Positions 26,948 to 36,146 are shown, counted from the stretch's first letter. The stretch: 64,000 bases of DNA from Terriglobales bacterium (GCA_035651655.1 DASRFG010000014.1:124001-188000); one strand, 5' to 3'. The notes: generated from the sequence alone by a model not told the origin. Translations and numbers: made by a program.

Positions 26948-27492
26948 GGCATGACAACAAGGCGGAGCTGGGACAAGATCGCAGTTTTGCCGTCAGTGGC
27001 TACTGCCTGTACGGAGAGCCTATACGTTCCTGCGGTTACTCCCTTCAAACGGACCTCGGTCTCCCATCCGCTCATTGCAAAATCAGCCCGTCTATAGGCG
27101 GAGGCGACGTCGGGACGTTCAAAAAAGTGAGTCTCCTTTCCGACCATGGTGTCATTTACCCATACTGAAATTTGCTTTATCGGTGTTGCATCGCTCGTAG
27201 AAGCCGCCCAACCGAACAGCCTGATGGAGGCTCCCGCCTGAATTGTAATTACGCCCGTGCCATCCGGTAATCGCGAATCAAACATGCCATCAAGATTACC
27301 AATAATGAGTTTTCCGTGGGGAACCTGAAATTGCGGACTGTTGGATGGAGTCTGCTGTGTTATTGGCACCACCAGCCAGTTTGTTCGATTTAGAAAGAGC
27401 AGGAAAATTAGTCCGCCCAGTCCAATAACAGGCCCAAACCACGACAGACCTCGCCAATAGGGATGGTGAAGGAACCTGCGAAACTGGAGCAT
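26944..27492 (-). CDS. Single-pass membrane-anchored protein with a beta-rich extracytoplasmic domain
   Basis: The protein of about 182 aa has one N-terminal helix (GPVIGLGGLIFLLFL) and then a soluble beta-rich domain. The domain contains IRLFGWAASTSDATPIKQIS and ends with AGTYRLSVQAVATDGK, an Ig-like or carbohydrate-binding-like pattern. An alternative TTG start at 27534 would begin one base before the upstream stop codon ends its spacing, adding 14 residues. It is coupled to the next gene by a 4-bp overlap. Function unknown; it resembles the C-terminal domain of the two neighbouring membrane proteins in style. Confidence 0.6.
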   Translation of the reverse strand: MLQFRRFLHHPYWRGLSWFGPVIGLGGLIFLLFLNRTNWLVVPITQQTPSNSPQFQVPHGKLIIGNLDGMFDSRLPDGTGVITIQAGASIRLFGWAASTSDATPIKQISVWVNDTMVGKETHFFERPDVASAYRRADFAMSGWETEVRLKGVTAGTYRLSVQAVATDGKTAILSQLRLVVMP

Positions 27493-27534
27493 CGCTGCAA
27501 CGATATCAAATGCCAGGAGCTTTCCCAAAACCAA

Positions 27535-28584
27535 CTAAGAGCCCTGTTCCGGAACAGAGATGGTCGGGCCGCCCTTATCAAACGCCCTGCTTGTGGGCTG
27601 GTCATTAAACCACCACCGAATTTCGGGTTCCTCTACCCTGCGCCGCGCCTGTATCTGTTTACGTTTCCGCCAGGTTCGCCGGCGATTTTTCCACACAAAC
27701 CAAAAGGCGGACACCAGTCTCTGGTCCGCCAGAAGGCAGTAGCCTACGATTAGCAGATCTCGAGCTGTAACAGGGATGAACAACCGAAGATAGGTGCCTC
27801 CACTGACATTCTTCATTCGCATCAGGAACCGGTTCTTGACGGAATGCCAGTTAATCGACAATGGCAGCTCACGAAAACGCGCGGGAGTCACACGCCGTTC
27901 GTGCCATCCAATTGCCGAAGGCACGTAAAGGCAGCGCCAACCCATCAATTGTGCACGCCAGGCCAGATCGGCGTCTTCCCGATAGGCAAAGAAATCCTGG
28001 TCAAAAAATTCGGCATCAACCGAGACATCCTCAACCATAGCTCGCCGGAAGAGGGCGGCAGCTCCAGTTGCCCCAAAAACATACTCCAGGCTTTCATATT
28101 GTCCGCTGTCTGGCTGTTCACTGCCGCGGTCGAAATGCCGAAGATTGCGGACAAAATACATGCCGGTGGAGTCAATCTTCTTCGTAAATTCCGGTGCGGC
28201 GCCTGGTTGCCAGCGGAGCAGCTTTCCGCACAGGCTGCCCACTTTTGGATCCAGGTGTGCGGCTTGCAGCAACTCCGAAATAAAGTTTGGACTCAGCACC
28301 ACATCCGGATTCAGAGTGAGCACCCATTCCCCTCGTGAAAGGTGCAATGCCTGGTTCTGTGCCGCAGAAAAGCCGACATTCTTGTCGTTCAGAACAATTC
28401 TGTGAGGCAGACGGCCAGAAAATTGGGACAACAGCTCTTGTGTTCCGTCGGACGAGGCATTGTCAACGATAACCACTTCTATGGAGGCGTAGTCCTGTTC
28501 GAACAGGGAGCGTAGACAATTGGGAAGCACTTGCGCACTATTAAAGGTGCAGATCAGGACCGACACCATGGGCAGGCGGAGCAT
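27535..28584 (-). CDS. Family 2 glycosyltransferase, rhamnosyltransferase-like (WbbL type)
   Basis: The 349-aa protein opens with MVSVLICTFNSAQVLPNCL. The nucleotide and metal sites follow as VVIVDNASSDGT and LNPDVVLSPN, and then come GATGAAALFRRA and DFFAYREDADLAWRAQLMGW. This is the WbbL/rhamnosyltransferase subgroup of GT2. A C-terminal basic tail includes WKNRRRTWRKRKQ. It is the first gene of the long - strand operon and starts divergently from the exporter genes. Confidence 0.88.
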   Translation of the reverse strand: MLRLPMVSVLICTFNSAQVLPNCLRSLFEQDYASIEVVIVDNASSDGTQELLSQFSGRLPHRIVLNDKNVGFSAAQNQALHLSRGEWVLTLNPDVVLSPNFISELLQAAHLDPKVGSLCGKLLRWQPGAAPEFTKKIDSTGMYFVRNLRHFDRGSEQPDSGQYESLEYVFGATGAAALFRRAMVEDVSVDAEFFDQDFFAYREDADLAWRAQLMGWRCLYVPSAIGWHERRVTPARFRELPLSINWHSVKNRFLMRMKNVSGGTYLRLFIPVTARDLLIVGYCLLADQRLVSAFWFVWKNRRRTWRKRKQIQARRRVEEPEIRWWFNDQPTSRAFDKGGPTISVPEQGS

Positions 28585-28629
28585 CAGGTTAGCACACTAA
28601 GCGCTCTCTTCTCACGAGGAGGGCGGGGT

Positions 28630-28658
28630 TTGACAGCCTATATAACACCAGATATAAG
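28630..28658 (+). promoter_or_regulatory. Sigma-70-type promoter for the ABC exporter
   Basis: TTGACA (28630-28635) is a perfect -35 box. It is followed by a 17-bp spacer and TATAAG (28653-28658), five of six -10 positions. Predicted transcription starts about 25 nt before the ATG at 28690. The region is short and divergent, so the same DNA must also carry the promoter of the - strand operon. Confidence 0.65.
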
Positions 28659-28689
28659 CAATACTTGTTCACCTAAGGCTTAAGCATCG

Positions 28690-29466
28690 ATGTTTACGCT
28701 CGTTCATGATTTGATTCGTCACCGGGAACTCATTTGGGCCTTGGCTTTAAAGGAATTGCGCATCAGGTACAAGCGCTCCCTGCTTGGATTTCTCTGGGCA
28801 TTGTTGAATCCCGCGCTCCTCATGATCATTCTGACGATTGTATTTGGCTCGCTCATGCGCTTTTCCATTCACCACTACGCGATTTTCCTGCTCAGCATGC
28901 TGCTACCCTGGACCTTTTTCGCCCAGTCCCTGGCCTATTCGGTTGAATCCGTCGTGGGCAACGCGCAGCTACTCAAGAAAATCCGTGTCCCCAAATTTGT
29001 ATTTCCCCTGGCTGCGGTCATTGCCAATATCATTAATTTCTTCCTTTCATTGATTCCATTAGCGCTTTTAATCGTACTGCTCCGTTTTCCTCTGCATTGG
29101 ACCTGGCTGTACCTGCCGGTACCCATGTTGGGACTATTCTTGTTCACCCTGGGGGCGTCATTTTTCTTTGCCGCCGCGAATGTTTTCTATCGCGACGTCA
29201 GTCATATAATCCAGATTGTTTTATCTGCCTGGTTCTACGTCTCCCCCATTATTTATTCTTTAGATTTCATTCCCGCGAAGCACCGGTGGCTATTTCGCCT
29301 GAATCCGATGCTTTATGTTTTAAACGGATTTCGTTTGAGCATTTATTACGGACTTTTGCCAAGTCCGCAGTCGGTGTTCATGTCGGTCGCCTGTGGCCTG
29401 GTCGCTCTTATGATCGGCTTTGCGGTTTTCCGGCGTTATGAGGACCTCTTCGTGTTTTACGTGTAG
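28690..29466 (+). CDS. wzm: Polysaccharide ABC exporter, permease subunit (Wzm-like)
   Basis: The 258-aa protein is an ABC-2 type permease with about six helices. It starts with an amphipathic segment and LALKELRIRYKRSLLGFLWALLNP, which is typical of Wzm/TagG. It moves a lipid-linked polysaccharide across the inner membrane with the ATPase encoded 6 bp downstream. Length and motifs are complete. The promoter at 28630-28658 serves it. Confidence 0.92.
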   Translation: MFTLVHDLIRHRELIWALALKELRIRYKRSLLGFLWALLNPALLMIILTIVFGSLMRFSIHHYAIFLLSMLLPWTFFAQSLAYSVESVVGNAQLLKKIRVPKFVFPLAAVIANIINFFLSLIPLALLIVLLRFPLHWTWLYLPVPMLGLFLFTLGASFFFAAANVFYRDVSHIIQIVLSAWFYVSPIIYSLDFIPAKHRWLFRLNPMLYVLNGFRLSIYYGLLPSPQSVFMSVACGLVALMIGFAVFRRYEDLFVFYV

Positions 29467-29472
29467 GTAGAG

Positions 29473-30252
29473 ATGCGATCTTCCCAACCTGCAGTCAGTT
29501 TCAAAGATGTAGTGCAGCGTTTTCGCGTGATCCGCGAACGGCCTGACACCTTGCGGGAGGCGTTTTCGAAGTTTTACTTAAGAGGCCGAACCACATATCA
29601 TAATTTTGAAGCGCTCAAAGGCGTTTCATTCGACATTCGCCACGGAAGTACGGTCGGCATTATTGGGCGGAACGGATCGGGTAAGAGCACAATTCTGAAA
29701 CTGGTCGCCGGCGTTTATACCCCCAGCGCCGGCCGCATCCACGTGGACGGCAGCATTGCTCCCCTGATTGAATTAGGCGCCGGCTTCCACCACGAATTGA
29801 CTGGGCGGGAAAATATTCTCATAAACGGCCTATTGCTGGGCCTGACCAAGAAGGAAATAAAGGCCCTGGAGGAGGAGATCATTGCATTTGCCGAAATAGG
29901 TGACTTCATTGATGCTCCGATCAAGCAGTATTCTTCAGGGATGTATATGCGGTTAGCATTCTCCGTGGCCACTGCTGTAGATCCTGACATCCTCCTGGTG
30001 GATGAAATCTTAGCGGTCGGCGATGCCGGCTTCCGCAGCAAATGTTTCGACCGCATCCGCAGTTTCCGGGACCGGGGCAAGACCATCTTGTTCGTCTCTC
30101 ACGACACGAACAGCGTGCGGGAGTTTTGCGATCGGGTGCTGCTGGTGCACTCTGGAGAGATCATTGCGGATGGAGATCCCGAAGATGCCATTGCGCGTTA
30201 CCAGGAATTAATTAATCAACCACAGACCGTTCCGGCCGGGCACTTTGTCTGA
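29473..30252 (+). CDS. wzt: Polysaccharide ABC exporter, ATPase subunit (Wzt-like, no C-terminal carbohydrate domain)
   Basis: The 259-aa protein has Walker A GRNGSGKST, the signature YSSGMYMRLAF, Walker B DILLVDEILAVGD and the H-loop FVSHD. N-terminal features VVQRFRVIRERP match TagH/Wzt proteins. It ends soon after the nucleotide-binding domain, so the C-terminal glycan-binding domain of terminator-dependent Wzt proteins is absent. The exporter probably recognises the undecaprenyl-linked glycan generically. The next gene overlaps by 8 bp. Confidence 0.92.
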   Translation: MRSSQPAVSFKDVVQRFRVIRERPDTLREAFSKFYLRGRTTYHNFEALKGVSFDIRHGSTVGIIGRNGSGKSTILKLVAGVYTPSAGRIHVDGSIAPLIELGAGFHHELTGRENILINGLLLGLTKKEIKALEEEIIAFAEIGDFIDAPIKQYSSGMYMRLAFSVATAVDPDILLVDEILAVGDAGFRSKCFDRIRSFRDRGKTILFVSHDTNSVREFCDRVLLVHSGEIIADGDPEDAIARYQELINQPQTVPAGHFV

Positions 30253-30943
30253 AAAAAGTGCGGCTGACCATAGCATGAATTCCCCGCGCGAATCGCAGAT
30301 TTCATCAGCACAGCGAGTCTACGATTCTCCTGTCGCAGTCACACGCGGTAGGCCGGTTGCGATCAGGCTCGCGGTAAAGCGCGCTACCGATATGTTCTTT
30401 GCCGGCTTTGCACTGATTCTTTTGAGCCCTCTATTGGCGGTTATTGCCGCGATTGTCCGGTTAGATACGCATGGCGACGTGTTAGACCGATCCACTCGTG
30501 TTGGCCTGAAGGGCCGGCATTTCATTTTTTATAAGTTTCGCACGATGGTTGGCGAAGCCAAAACCAAAGAACAGGATCTGCAATATTCTCCCTTCTTTAA
30601 TGTTGCAGCCGCTCCCCGCCTTACCAGATCTGGCAAGTGGCTGCGCCGTTTCAGCCTGGATGAACTTCCGCAGCTGTGGAGTGTCTTCCTTGGTGATATG
30701 AGTCTGGTGGGGCCTCGTCCACCGGATACGGACGAGATTCGTTATTACCGCCCCCAGGACATGCGCACTCTGGACATGCCGCCGGGAGTGACAGGTCTGT
30801 GGCAAATCAAAGCACGTCTTAACCCCTCATTCGACCTCAAGATGGCGCTCGATCTTGAATACATAAATAACTGGAACCTGGGACTGGATTGCAAAATCCT
30901 GCTCAAGACAATCCAGGTGGTTTTCAAAGGCAACGGCCAGTAG
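30245..30943 (+). CDS. Undecaprenyl-phosphate sugar-1-phosphate transferase, short form (paralog 1)
   Basis: The 232-aa protein is a WcaJ/WbaP-family catalytic domain with one hydrophobic segment (FFAGFALILLSPLLAVIAAIV). It shows [30 protein letters not shown] and GVTGLWQI, the usual catalytic motifs. The long N-terminal membrane domain of PHPT enzymes is missing. It would attach the first sugar phosphate to the lipid carrier. The TTG start overlaps the exporter gene by 8 bp; ATG 30275 is an alternative. A close paralog is at 36372. Confidence 0.9.
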   Translation: MSEKSAADHSMNSPRESQISSAQRVYDSPVAVTRGRPVAIRLAVKRATDMFFAGFALILLSPLLAVIAAIVRLDTHGDVLDRSTRVGLKGRHFIFYKFRTMVGEAKTKEQDLQYSPFFNVAAAPRLTRSGKWLRRFSLDELPQLWSVFLGDMSLVGPRPPDTDEIRYYRPQDMRTLDMPPGVTGLWQIKARLNPSFDLKMALDLEYINNWNLGLDCKILLKTIQVVFKGNGQ

Positions 30944-30951
30944 CTCAACTC

Positions 30952-32265
30952 TTAATGGTCAATAAGCCTCACCCAACGAATACGGCCAATTCCCTTGTGA
31001 GGTTTAACCAAGCTATTAAACAAGTCCAGTCGCAAATTCGTAATGGTTCCTGACCATTCGGGATGCTCGCCCACCGGAAATGACAGAATCGTCCAATGAG
31101 CCGAGGGCTCGTACGCCAGATTAATGCAACAGGTCTCGGAAAACCGTGTGTCGCGTCCACGCCAATAGAGGGAGAAGATGCGGCCAATCTCGCCCCCTAC
31201 ACATATCCACACTTCCTTGACCTCAGTGGCTGAGAACGAGTCAAAGGGTAAAAATATGTGAAAGTCCGGTCCTCCGATGTGCGCTTCGGCATAATCGGGC
31301 TTCTGCTCCAGGTAGCCGTGAGAAGAGTGATCTATTGCAGTTAATTTCGCGCGGCCTTCGGCAAAAGAAATTGATCTGACTGGATGTTTGGGCTGCCCTA
31401 ATGACAGGGGGTATCCCAATGCCGGCATCTCTTCTTGTAAATGTTGCTCCAGAAGCGCAACAACTTCTTGCGGAATAGCTTCTCTTTCCCAACGCTTGAC
31501 CGATTGGTTTACGTCTCGGGCGGTCGCGTGTTCGCTCAAATATGGCTCGTTCGTGTCAGATATCTTTTTGGCACCGGTAAGCTTGCGAAGCTTCTCGATC
31601 ACCTCAGGCCGGTTCAATACGTAATCTTCATATCGAAGTAACAGGGTGTCGTCGCGGTTCCGATCAGCATAATAACTCTCGAAGGTGTACAAGAAAGCGT
31701 GAGCAAGGCGGCGTGCGTGGTCACGATCTGTAGCTTCTGCAGAACGTGCAAAACCGAGCGAATTACGTTTTTTTATAAAGGCGTTGGTGGATATAAAAAT
31801 ATCACGCGGATCTCGAAAGTTGTATATCGTGAAGCACTGCATAAACTGCCGCAACAATGGCGCCAACCAGACTGGCGCTTTTTCTGCATAAAACGCGCTC
31901 TCAGGCTTCTGTTGAATTGTGCGTTTACAGAACAGCTCCCACACCTTTGTTATCCAGTTGCCGGTGTCTGGGCGTGGAAGGTAGACATATGGGCTGTATG
32001 GAGGGACGTACGTCGGCCAAGGTCTACTTCCTCCAAACCCAAGATAGTCAAAATCAAAGAGCTGCTCCGGGTCGAGGAACTGGTGCAAGTCGGGGCGTTG
32101 CAGCAACAACGCAAACTTTGCGAAATAAGTTAAGTATCGATTCTCATACGGAAAATGTCGGTCGAAAGCTACCGCGGGGTCAGATCCCAGCAGCGACATT
32201 ACTTGTGTGCTACCGCTACGGCCGCCTCCGGAGAGGAGGATCGGGGTGAGTGAAAGTTTTTGCAT
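30952..32265 (-). CDS. Sulfotransferase with C-terminal beta-rich domain (paralog 2)
   Basis: The 437-aa protein has the same build as the gene at 13981: the PAPS loop SGGGRSGSTQVMS, AEKAPVW, YNFRDPRDIFIS, LLRYEDYVLNRPE and a C-terminal domain ending GRIRWVRLID. Roughly half of the residues are identical by eye. It converges with the sugar transferase gene (stops 9 bp apart). The two copies probably modify different positions or sugars of one polymer. Sulfate donor synthesis genes are not in the window. Confidence 0.82.
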   Translation of the reverse strand: MQKLSLTPILLSGGGRSGSTQVMSLLGSDPAVAFDRHFPYENRYLTYFAKFALLLQRPDLHQFLDPEQLFDFDYLGFGGSRPWPTYVPPYSPYVYLPRPDTGNWITKVWELFCKRTIQQKPESAFYAEKAPVWLAPLLRQFMQCFTIYNFRDPRDIFISTNAFIKKRNSLGFARSAEATDRDHARRLAHAFLYTFESYYADRNRDDTLLLRYEDYVLNRPEVIEKLRKLTGAKKISDTNEPYLSEHATARDVNQSVKRWEREAIPQEVVALLEQHLQEEMPALGYPLSLGQPKHPVRSISFAEGRAKLTAIDHSSHGYLEQKPDYAEAHIGGPDFHIFLPFDSFSATEVKEVWICVGGEIGRIFSLYWRGRDTRFSETCCINLAYEPSAHWTILSFPVGEHPEWSGTITNLRLDLFNSLVKPHKGIGRIRWVRLIDH

Positions 32266-32304
32266 TGTTATGCTGTTAAGCTTCAGCTAGACAGCAAGCT
32301 CCGG

Positions 32305-34899
32305 TCAGAGCCGAATACTGAAGTTCTCATGGTCGAGAGTGAGATTGGGATTATAGTACGGATCGTGCAGCAAGGCTGCACCCCATCGCCGTTTCATAAA
32401 TTCGACTTCCTTCTCGTCCAGTGCGCGTCCTCTGGTCGCTGATTCGTGATGAAAGAGTTCGGCATACGGCGTCCAGACAATCCTGAAGCCTTTCTGACGG
32501 GCTCGCAAACAAAAATCCACATCGTTAAACGCGACTCGAAGCTCCTCGTCAAAGCCGCCGACCGCATCAAAGACGTCTCTGCGAACCATCATGCAGGCAG
32601 CGGTGACTGCAGAATAATTCCGAATGCACACCAATGAATCAAAGTATCCGCGATTCCTGCCGGGAAAGTACTTGTGCGAATGGCCCGCAACCCCTTTGAT
32701 TCCAAGAACCACGCCTGCATGCTGGATAGACCGATTTGGGTAATACAACTTGGCTCCGACTATACCGACTTCCTTCACGGAGCAAAGCTCCAACATCGCG
32801 TTGATCCACTCCGGCGAGATCACTTCAGTGTCATTATTCAAAAACACCAAATATGACCCATTAGCGTGCTGCACGCCAACATTGTTCAACCTCGAAAAAT
32901 TGAATGGTTCAACTAACCTGATCACCCGATGCCTTAAAGTCTCAAAATAGCGGGATGTCTCCGGCTTGGTACTGCCGTTATCAATAATCAATATTTCATA
33001 ATTCGGATACGTGGTTTTCGACTCAATGCTCTGTAAGCAACGCTTTAGGACCGGCACCCCGTCTTTAGTGGGAATGATGATACTCACCAACGGCTGCTCT
33101 GCGATTTCCGGTCGCACGCGGTAACGATTGGGCTGTCCATCGTTGAGTACTGAGCCCCCAATACCACAGCGCTGCATATGTTCTCTCAGCGCCTTTAATC
33201 CCGCGTCGGTACTGAAATTCTTGGCGAGAGCGGTGGTCGCAGTTGATCCCTCTGCCTTCCGCCAGTGATAAAGAATCTTGGGAATGCGAAAGATATTGTG
33301 TGTTCTCTCAGCTATTCTCAGCACCAGATCGTAATCCTGGCTGCCGTCAAATCCTGAGCGAAATCCTCCCACTTCATCTACGCATTTTTTTCGATAGACA
33401 CCAAAATGACAAACGTAATTGCAGGACAACAGATATTCAGGTGACCAGTCGGGTTTAAAGAAAGGATCGCTGCGTTCTCCACTGGGCTCTAACTTGTCTT
33501 CATCGCTGTAGATGACGTCGGCTTCCGGATGTTCTTGCAAAAGTTTCACCACCTCAAAAAGGGCCGCGGAACTAAGTTCGTCATCATGATCCAAAAAGCC
33601 TACAAAGTCCCCGCTGGCAAGTTCTAATGCTCTATTCGAGGCTGCACTTATTCCTCCGCGATGTTCTGAAAACAAGACCTTAATTCTTGGATCCTGCAAT
33701 TTCAATGTTTCCAAATACGGCCGTATGTGTTCCTGCGTGCTGGCGTCGTCGCAGATGCATAGCTCCCAATTGCCGTAGACCTGATCTCGAACTGAATTGA
33801 TCGCCTTCTCCAGGTAATCTTTGCGAACGTTATATACGGGCATAATGATGCTGAGTGTCGGACAATAACTAAATTGCTTCAGCTCTTCGCCTATGACTTT
33901 TGAAGGCCAAAATTGGGACTCCCGAAGCTCAATCCAGCGTCGATATGCAGCGGTAGAAATGAAGAGGCGCCCTCTTCGTAATAACACCTTTGTAGCAACC
34001 TGCCAGGCGGCACTTTGCCTCACCCGATTTTTGAGTTTTGGTATGCCCTCGAGTAATAAAAATTTGACGAACCGAAGTGCACGATCAGCCCAAATCCTTC
34101 GAGTAGTGCCTTCCGGAAAATACCGGTTCCGGCGTTTTCTGAATGCGAAGCTCAATCGCCATCCCAGGCTTCCCTCAATATTGCCGACATGCTGCCGTAA
34201 AAGTTGCAATTCTCGATCAGATCGGTTTATTTGCGCATGCAAAGGCGCGGTTTCCACCGCAATATGTCGGGACAAAGCTACTTCGAACAGATCATCCTCT
34301 GAAGGTCGGGTCGAACTCTTCCGCAGCAAAATCGCTTGCGGCGAAACACAGGAGAAATCCAGCTTTTTATCAGGAGCAAAACCGAAATCCCGGAACAGCT
34401 TGAGCCAGTAAAGGAGAGGCTGTACATTTGAATGGGTCGCTTCAGCAAAATCGGTTGGACTCGAGGAAAATAGCACCGCATCAGCAGCGGAGGTCATGTT
34501 TCGGACGGCAGTGACGCCCTCTTGCTCAGATAAGTGTTCTAATACCTCAATGCAGGTGATAAGGTCATAGTTGCCGTCCAGCAGATCTGTGGCCGAGCCG
34601 ACTCGGCAGTAGGCGCGAATATCAGGACGGACCCGGCTTATAGCGAATCCCGAAATATCGGAGCCCCAGGCCTCTACACCTCTATCGCGAAGTGCTTCCA
34701 CCAAAAAACCCATTGCGCAGCCGACGTCAAAAACACGGTTAGGACGGAGTTCTTGAACAATAGTGTCCGCGATTTTTCCGAAAAACTGAAACCAATGAGG
34801 TTCTGACCGGTCGTAGGGAAGGCCACAGTGATGTGCGTAGTAATCTGCTCCGTATAGCTCGGTCGGAGCCCGCTTCTCCAATTTGGTACCGTTCCCCAC
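32305..34899 (-). CDS. Three-domain protein: SAM methyltransferase fused to two GT2 glycosyltransferase domains
   Basis: This 864-aa protein starts with a class I methyltransferase (residues about 50-190; motif I VFDVGCAMGFLVEAL). A linker of about 150 residues follows, with a heptad-like stretch near 225-250. The first GT2 domain (about 348-560) has SIIMPVYNVRKDYLEK and FLDHDDELSS; the second (about 603-840) has VSIIIPTKDGVP, FLNNDTEVI and DVDFCLRARQ. Both GT domains keep DxD-like motifs, so both may be active. It is likely to elongate and methyl-cap a polymer, similar in plan to WbdA/WbdD-type systems, but that is an inference. Confidence 0.85.
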   Translation of the reverse strand: MGNGTKLEKRAPTELYGADYYAHHCGLPYDRSEPHWFQFFGKIADTIVQELRPNRVFDVGCAMGFLVEALRDRGVEAWGSDISGFAISRVRPDIRAYCRVGSATDLLDGNYDLITCIEVLEHLSEQEGVTAVRNMTSAADAVLFSSSPTDFAEATHSNVQPLLYWLKLFRDFGFAPDKKLDFSCVSPQAILLRKSSTRPSEDDLFEVALSRHIAVETAPLHAQINRSDRELQLLRQHVGNIEGSLGWRLSFAFRKRRNRYFPEGTTRRIWADRALRFVKFLLLEGIPKLKNRVRQSAAWQVATKVLLRRGRLFISTAAYRRWIELRESQFWPSKVIGEELKQFSYCPTLSIIMPVYNVRKDYLEKAINSVRDQVYGNWELCICDDASTQEHIRPYLETLKLQDPRIKVLFSEHRGGISAASNRALELASGDFVGFLDHDDELSSAALFEVVKLLQEHPEADVIYSDEDKLEPSGERSDPFFKPDWSPEYLLSCNYVCHFGVYRKKCVDEVGGFRSGFDGSQDYDLVLRIAERTHNIFRIPKILYHWRKAEGSTATTALAKNFSTDAGLKALREHMQRCGIGGSVLNDGQPNRYRVRPEIAEQPLVSIIIPTKDGVPVLKRCLQSIESKTTYPNYEILIIDNGSTKPETSRYFETLRHRVIRLVEPFNFSRLNNVGVQHANGSYLVFLNNDTEVISPEWINAMLELCSVKEVGIVGAKLYYPNRSIQHAGVVLGIKGVAGHSHKYFPGRNRGYFDSLVCIRNYSAVTAACMMVRRDVFDAVGGFDEELRVAFNDVDFCLRARQKGFRIVWTPYAELFHHESATRGRALDEKEVEFMKRRWGAALLHDPYYNPNLTLDHENFSIRL

Positions 34900-35054
34900 G
34901 TTATCTTTTATATCCTAAAGCGCATGCCATTTGCGGCACTGAGCCAATTCTGGTCCACTCGTGAAAGCTGTTTTCAATGATTTGTGTGCGGCATACTGTT
35001 AAAATTCCCACTACATTTTCTCAAACCGACCGAGCCAAGGCTTGATTCGCTTTC
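34900..35054. other. Divergent intergenic region of the glycosyltransferase genes
   Basis: This AT-rich 155-bp gap separates the fused methyltransferase/glycosyltransferase gene (-) and the GT4-like gene (+). TATAAA-like and TAAAAT-like boxes occur on the two strands, but no pair with correct -35 spacing is convincing. Confidence 0.3.
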
Positions 35055-36146
35055 ATGAAAATCGCCATCCTAGGCACCCGCGGCATTCCCGCCCGCTACG
35101 GCGGCTTTGAAACCCTGGCGGAACAGTTGGCCACACGTCTGGCGGCGCGCGGTCACGCCGTAACAGTTTACTGCCGCAAACCCTTTACGCGCCCTGACGA
35201 TGTTGTCCATCCCGGCGTCAAGCGCGTAATACTTCCCACGATTTCTCGTAAGCACTTCGATACTTTTTTCAACACTTTGCTGTCCGTATTCCATGTCTCA
35301 TTCACCGACGCTGACGTGGTGCTGATCTGCAACGTTGGTAACAGTCCGCTGGCCTGGATTCCGCGTATTTTCGGCAAACCAACGATCCTCAACGTGGACG
35401 GCCTGGATCGCAAGCGCAAAAAATGGAATTGGTTTGCACGTGCGTTCCTGCTGATGTGCGAGCGAATGGCAGTGTTCACGCCCACACGCATCGTCACTGA
35501 CGCTTCGGCCATTCGCGATTATTATCGGCTCCGCTACCACAAAGAATCTACCTTGATCACCTATGGAGCCGAAGTGCCTGCCGGATGTGAAGATATGAAC
35601 GGATTCGACTTGCCGCGATATCACTACGTTCTTTATGTCACCAGGCTGGAACCAGAGAACAACCCGGAACTGGTTATTAGTGCTTACAACGGTTTACAAA
35701 CCGATTGGCCGCTGGTGTTGGTTGGGGACAGCAAATACGATCCGGCCTATGCGGAACGTCTAAAAGCCATGGCTGGACCCAACGTACGTTTTCTCGGGTC
35801 GGTCTATGGCGATGGCTACTGGACTCTGCAGAAAAATGCCGGAATCTATGTGTCGGCTCTCGAAATCGGAGGAGTTCATCCCACTCTGGTAGAAGCCATG
35901 GCTGCCGGAAATCCGCTGGCTTACCTGGATACACCCGAAAATCGCGAAGCGGTCGAGGACGGTGGTCTGTCATTTCCACATGATCCTGCGGAACTGGCCT
36001 CAACCTTAAAAAAACTAATTGACGATCCCACTTTGCGAGAGAAATTGGAGGCGCATGCCTTGGCCCGCGCCTCGGAGCGTTATTCTTGGGACAAGATTGT
36101 TACCCAGTATGAGCAACTCTTCGCTCAACTCTCACCGCCGCTCTGA
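35055..36146 (+). CDS. GT4-like glycosyltransferase with N-terminal DUF1972 domain
   Basis: The 363-aa protein starts with KIAILGTRGIPARYGGFETL, the hallmark of DUF1972 rhamnosyltransferases. The C-terminal GT1/GT4 half has YVTRLEPENNPELVI, a donor-binding ALEIGGVHPTLVEAMAAGNP segment and conserved Glu residues. It is a cytoplasmic GT-B enzyme acting on the polymer in the same locus. Length is normal for the family. Confidence 0.88.
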   Translation: MKIAILGTRGIPARYGGFETLAEQLATRLAARGHAVTVYCRKPFTRPDDVVHPGVKRVILPTISRKHFDTFFNTLLSVFHVSFTDADVVLICNVGNSPLAWIPRIFGKPTILNVDGLDRKRKKWNWFARAFLLMCERMAVFTPTRIVTDASAIRDYYRLRYHKESTLITYGAEVPAGCEDMNGFDLPRYHYVLYVTRLEPENNPELVISAYNGLQTDWPLVLVGDSKYDPAYAERLKAMAGPNVRFLGSVYGDGYWTLQKNAGIYVSALEIGGVHPTLVEAMAAGNPLAYLDTPENREAVEDGGLSFPHDPAELASTLKKLIDDPTLREKLEAHALARASERYSWDKIVTQYEQLFAQLSPPL

